A stretch of DNA of 35,321 nt from positions 1 to 35,321 of the forward strand of contig JABFSU010000010.1 of the NCBI GenBank assembly GCA_013140455.1, given 5' to 3'. Of this stretch, positions 34,176 through 35,321 are shown piece by piece. Both the position numbers and the translations under genes were made by a program. The notes below the pieces were generated by a model that did no database searches, was not told the DNA's origin, and worked only from the letters and a program-made list of their open reading frames with translations. The DNA comes from Nitrospira sp. GTDB taxonomy: Bacteria; Nitrospirota; Nitrospiria; Nitrospirales; Nitrospiraceae. Numbering within the stretch: position 1 is the stretch's first letter; each line of letters starts with the position of its first letter.

Positions 34176-35297
34176 TTAGACTCCCGTCGCTCCAACAGTC
34201 CGGTGGATGTCATGATTCACCCCCATGAGCGCATAGCATTCGTGGACGATCCTCTCGGCCGCATCGATTCGACTCATCGCCCGACTCTTCTCCTGCATTG
34301 CGCGTAGACGATCCGGGTGCTGCAACAGCCCGGCGATGGATCCGGCCAGCTGCGCCCCGGTCAACTCCGGCTGCGGCAGCACCACCGCGCCCCCCGCCGC
34401 CTCCATCGCCCGCGCATTCTTCATCTGGTGATCGTAGATGGCCGTCGGCAGCGGGATCAGAATCGCCGGCTTCCCGCAGGCCGTCAGCTCTGCAATCGTC
34501 ATCGCCCCGGCACGCGCCACCACCAGATCCGCGGCGCGTAACACGATCGGCATGTCGTAGAGAAACGGGACGACCGTGGCTTCAACGCCTGCCTGCCGGT
34601 ACGCCTCAATAACCCTCGCATGGTCAGCCTCTCCGGTCTGGTGCGTAATGGAGAGCCGCGGAAGTGTCTGCGCTAATGTCCCCAGCCCATCCATGACCGC
34701 GCTATTGATCGCCTTCGCCCCCTGACTGCCGCCAAAAATCAACAACCGCTGCCGACCTTCGGTGACCGAAGGGGATGTCGTGGTCGCATCCAGAAATGGT
34801 TGCCGAATCGGCGACCCGAACACGCGAACTTTTTCTTTCGCAAATTTCTCGGCGGCGGAGGCAAACCCTAGAAACACGCGTTGCGCACAAGGGCCGACCG
34901 CAATATTGGCCATCCCCGGATAGGCATTCGGCTCCAGAATGACCCGGGCAATCCCCTTCAACGCCGCCGCCACCAACATCGTCGGACTGGTGTAGCCGCC
35001 CACACCGATGACGAGATCCGCCCGGTACCGGGAGATCAGCCGCATCGACTGCCAAAGACTGATCGGCACGGACAACAATCCCCGCAACGCTTCTCCCAAT
35101 CCTTTTCCCATCACCGGCTTCGCCGTAATGAGTTCGAGTGGAAACCCTTCGTGCCCCAACACCTTGGTTTCAATCCCTTTCGCCGTGCCGACAAAAACGA
35201 TCGTGGTCGATGGATCGCGCCGCTGAAACTCGCGGGCCAGCGCCACCGCCGGATACAAGTGCCCGCCCGTCCCTCCTGCGGCGATGAGTATCGTCAT
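34176..35297 (-). CDS. murG: undecaprenyldiphospho-muramoylpentapeptide beta-N-acetylglucosaminyltransferase
   Basis: 373 residues. The GT-B fold starts [19 protein letters not shown] (lipid I side). The second domain has [12 protein letters not shown] and [16 protein letters not shown] for UDP-GlcNAc. It converts lipid I to lipid II on the inner face of the membrane. The ATG overlaps a TGA in the preceding frame (ATGA), as expected after ftsW. Confidence 0.98.
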   Translation of the reverse strand: MTILIAAGGTGGHLYPAVALAREFQRRDPSTTIVFVGTAKGIETKVLGHEGFPLELITAKPVMGKGLGEALRGLLSVPISLWQSMRLISRYRADLVIGVGGYTSPTMLVAAALKGIARVILEPNAYPGMANIAVGPCAQRVFLGFASAAEKFAKEKVRVFGSPIRQPFLDATTTSPSVTEGRQRLLIFGGSQGAKAINSAVMDGLGTLAQTLPRLSITHQTGEADHARVIEAYRQAGVEATVVPFLYDMPIVLRAADLVVARAGAMTIAELTACGKPAILIPLPTAIYDHQMKNARAMEAAGGAVVLPQPELTGAQLAGSIAGLLQHPDRLRAMQEKSRAMSRIDAAERIVHECYALMGVNHDIHRTVGATGV

Positions 35298-35321
35298 CCG
35301 TGACCAGACCTGCCGCGCCCG
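35294..35321 (-). CDS. possible 3' end of the upstream gene (ftsW by synteny)
   Basis: Eight in-frame codons (GRGRSGHG) end with TGA at 35294-35296, sharing ATGA with murG. Identity with ftsW is only inferred from the usual dcw order; there is too little sequence to test it. Confidence 0.3.

Noticed and set aside
34109-34213. N-terminal extension of MurC
   Set aside because: It overlaps the end of murG and adds 35 non-conserved residues; the 462-residue form matches the family.
1-35321. CRISPR arrays, transposons, phage or toxin-antitoxin and defence genes
   Set aside because: No regularly spaced repeats, transposase motifs or such gene families were visible; the window is core genome.

Overview
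This is a GC-rich (visibly about 58-60 %) bacterial chromosome segment made almost entirely of core housekeeping genes. Nearly every gene lies on the minus strand; only three coding regions are on the plus strand. The gene content and order (dcw cluster, ribosomal/fatty-acid operon, pilC-pilS-pilR next to ispE-prs-rplY-pth, a PagL-type outer-membrane lipase) point to a diderm bacterium. The overall look is most consistent with Nitrospirota (Nitrospira-like). That taxonomic call is inference from gene style and synteny, not from a marker search.

Layout from left to right. (1) 1-1510, minus: folD followed by a 5'-complete but window-truncated metF-like gene, both folate C1 metabolism, separated by a palindromic repeat element. 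(2) 1749-3463, plus: an exported beta-propeller protein coupled by an ATGA overlap to a Cys-rich putative metal-binding protein. (3) 3468-3836, minus: a PilZ-domain protein behind a structured leader. (4) 4113-12965, minus: one long operon read as rpsF-ssb-rpsR-yceD-rpmF-plsX-fabH-fabD-fabG-acpP-fabF-rnc, ending with a separately promoted exported cyclophilin and an intrinsic terminator. (5) 13144-16163, minus: prs-rplY-pth and a PagL-like lipid A deacylase, behind a roughly 140-nt structured leader. (6) 16364-21749, minus: pilC-pilS-pilR-ispE, type IV pilus platform protein and its two-component regulators, with ispE overlapping pilR. (7) 21919-22923: pgsA (minus) and a small unknown protein (plus) from back-to-back promoters. 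(8) 22920-24074, minus: a serine beta-lactamase/PBP4B-like hydrolase. (9) 24173-35321, minus: the 3' part of a division and cell-wall cluster read as (end of ftsW?)-murG-murC-murB-ddl-ftsQ-ftsA-ftsZ-pgeF-yggS-proC-yggT-divIVA.

How the genes work together. Block 4 joins translation (S6, S18, L32, YceD) to membrane lipid synthesis (PlsX, FabH, FabD, FabG, AcpP, FabF) and RNA processing. Blocks 7 and 9 supply phospholipid headgroup synthesis, peptidoglycan precursors and the divisome. Block 6 is the regulatory and assembly core for type IV pili. Tight spacing and ATGA/GTGA overlaps are common (plsX-fabH, ddl-ftsQ, ftsQ-ftsA, proC-yggT, and a probable one before murG).

No CRISPR array, transposase, prophage, rRNA or tRNA gene was seen, and no stretch above 300 bases lacks a gene. 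I did not find a convincing new multi-gene system. The most interesting unexplained signals are non-coding: the 502-644 palindromic repeat, the structured leaders of the PilZ gene, prs and rpsF, a perfect 15-bp hairpin between pilC and pilS, a C7 run inside the pilC promoter spacer, and a 10-bp inverted repeat spanning divergent promoters at 22.5 kb. The propeller/Cys-rich pair is the best candidate for uncharacterised protein biology.
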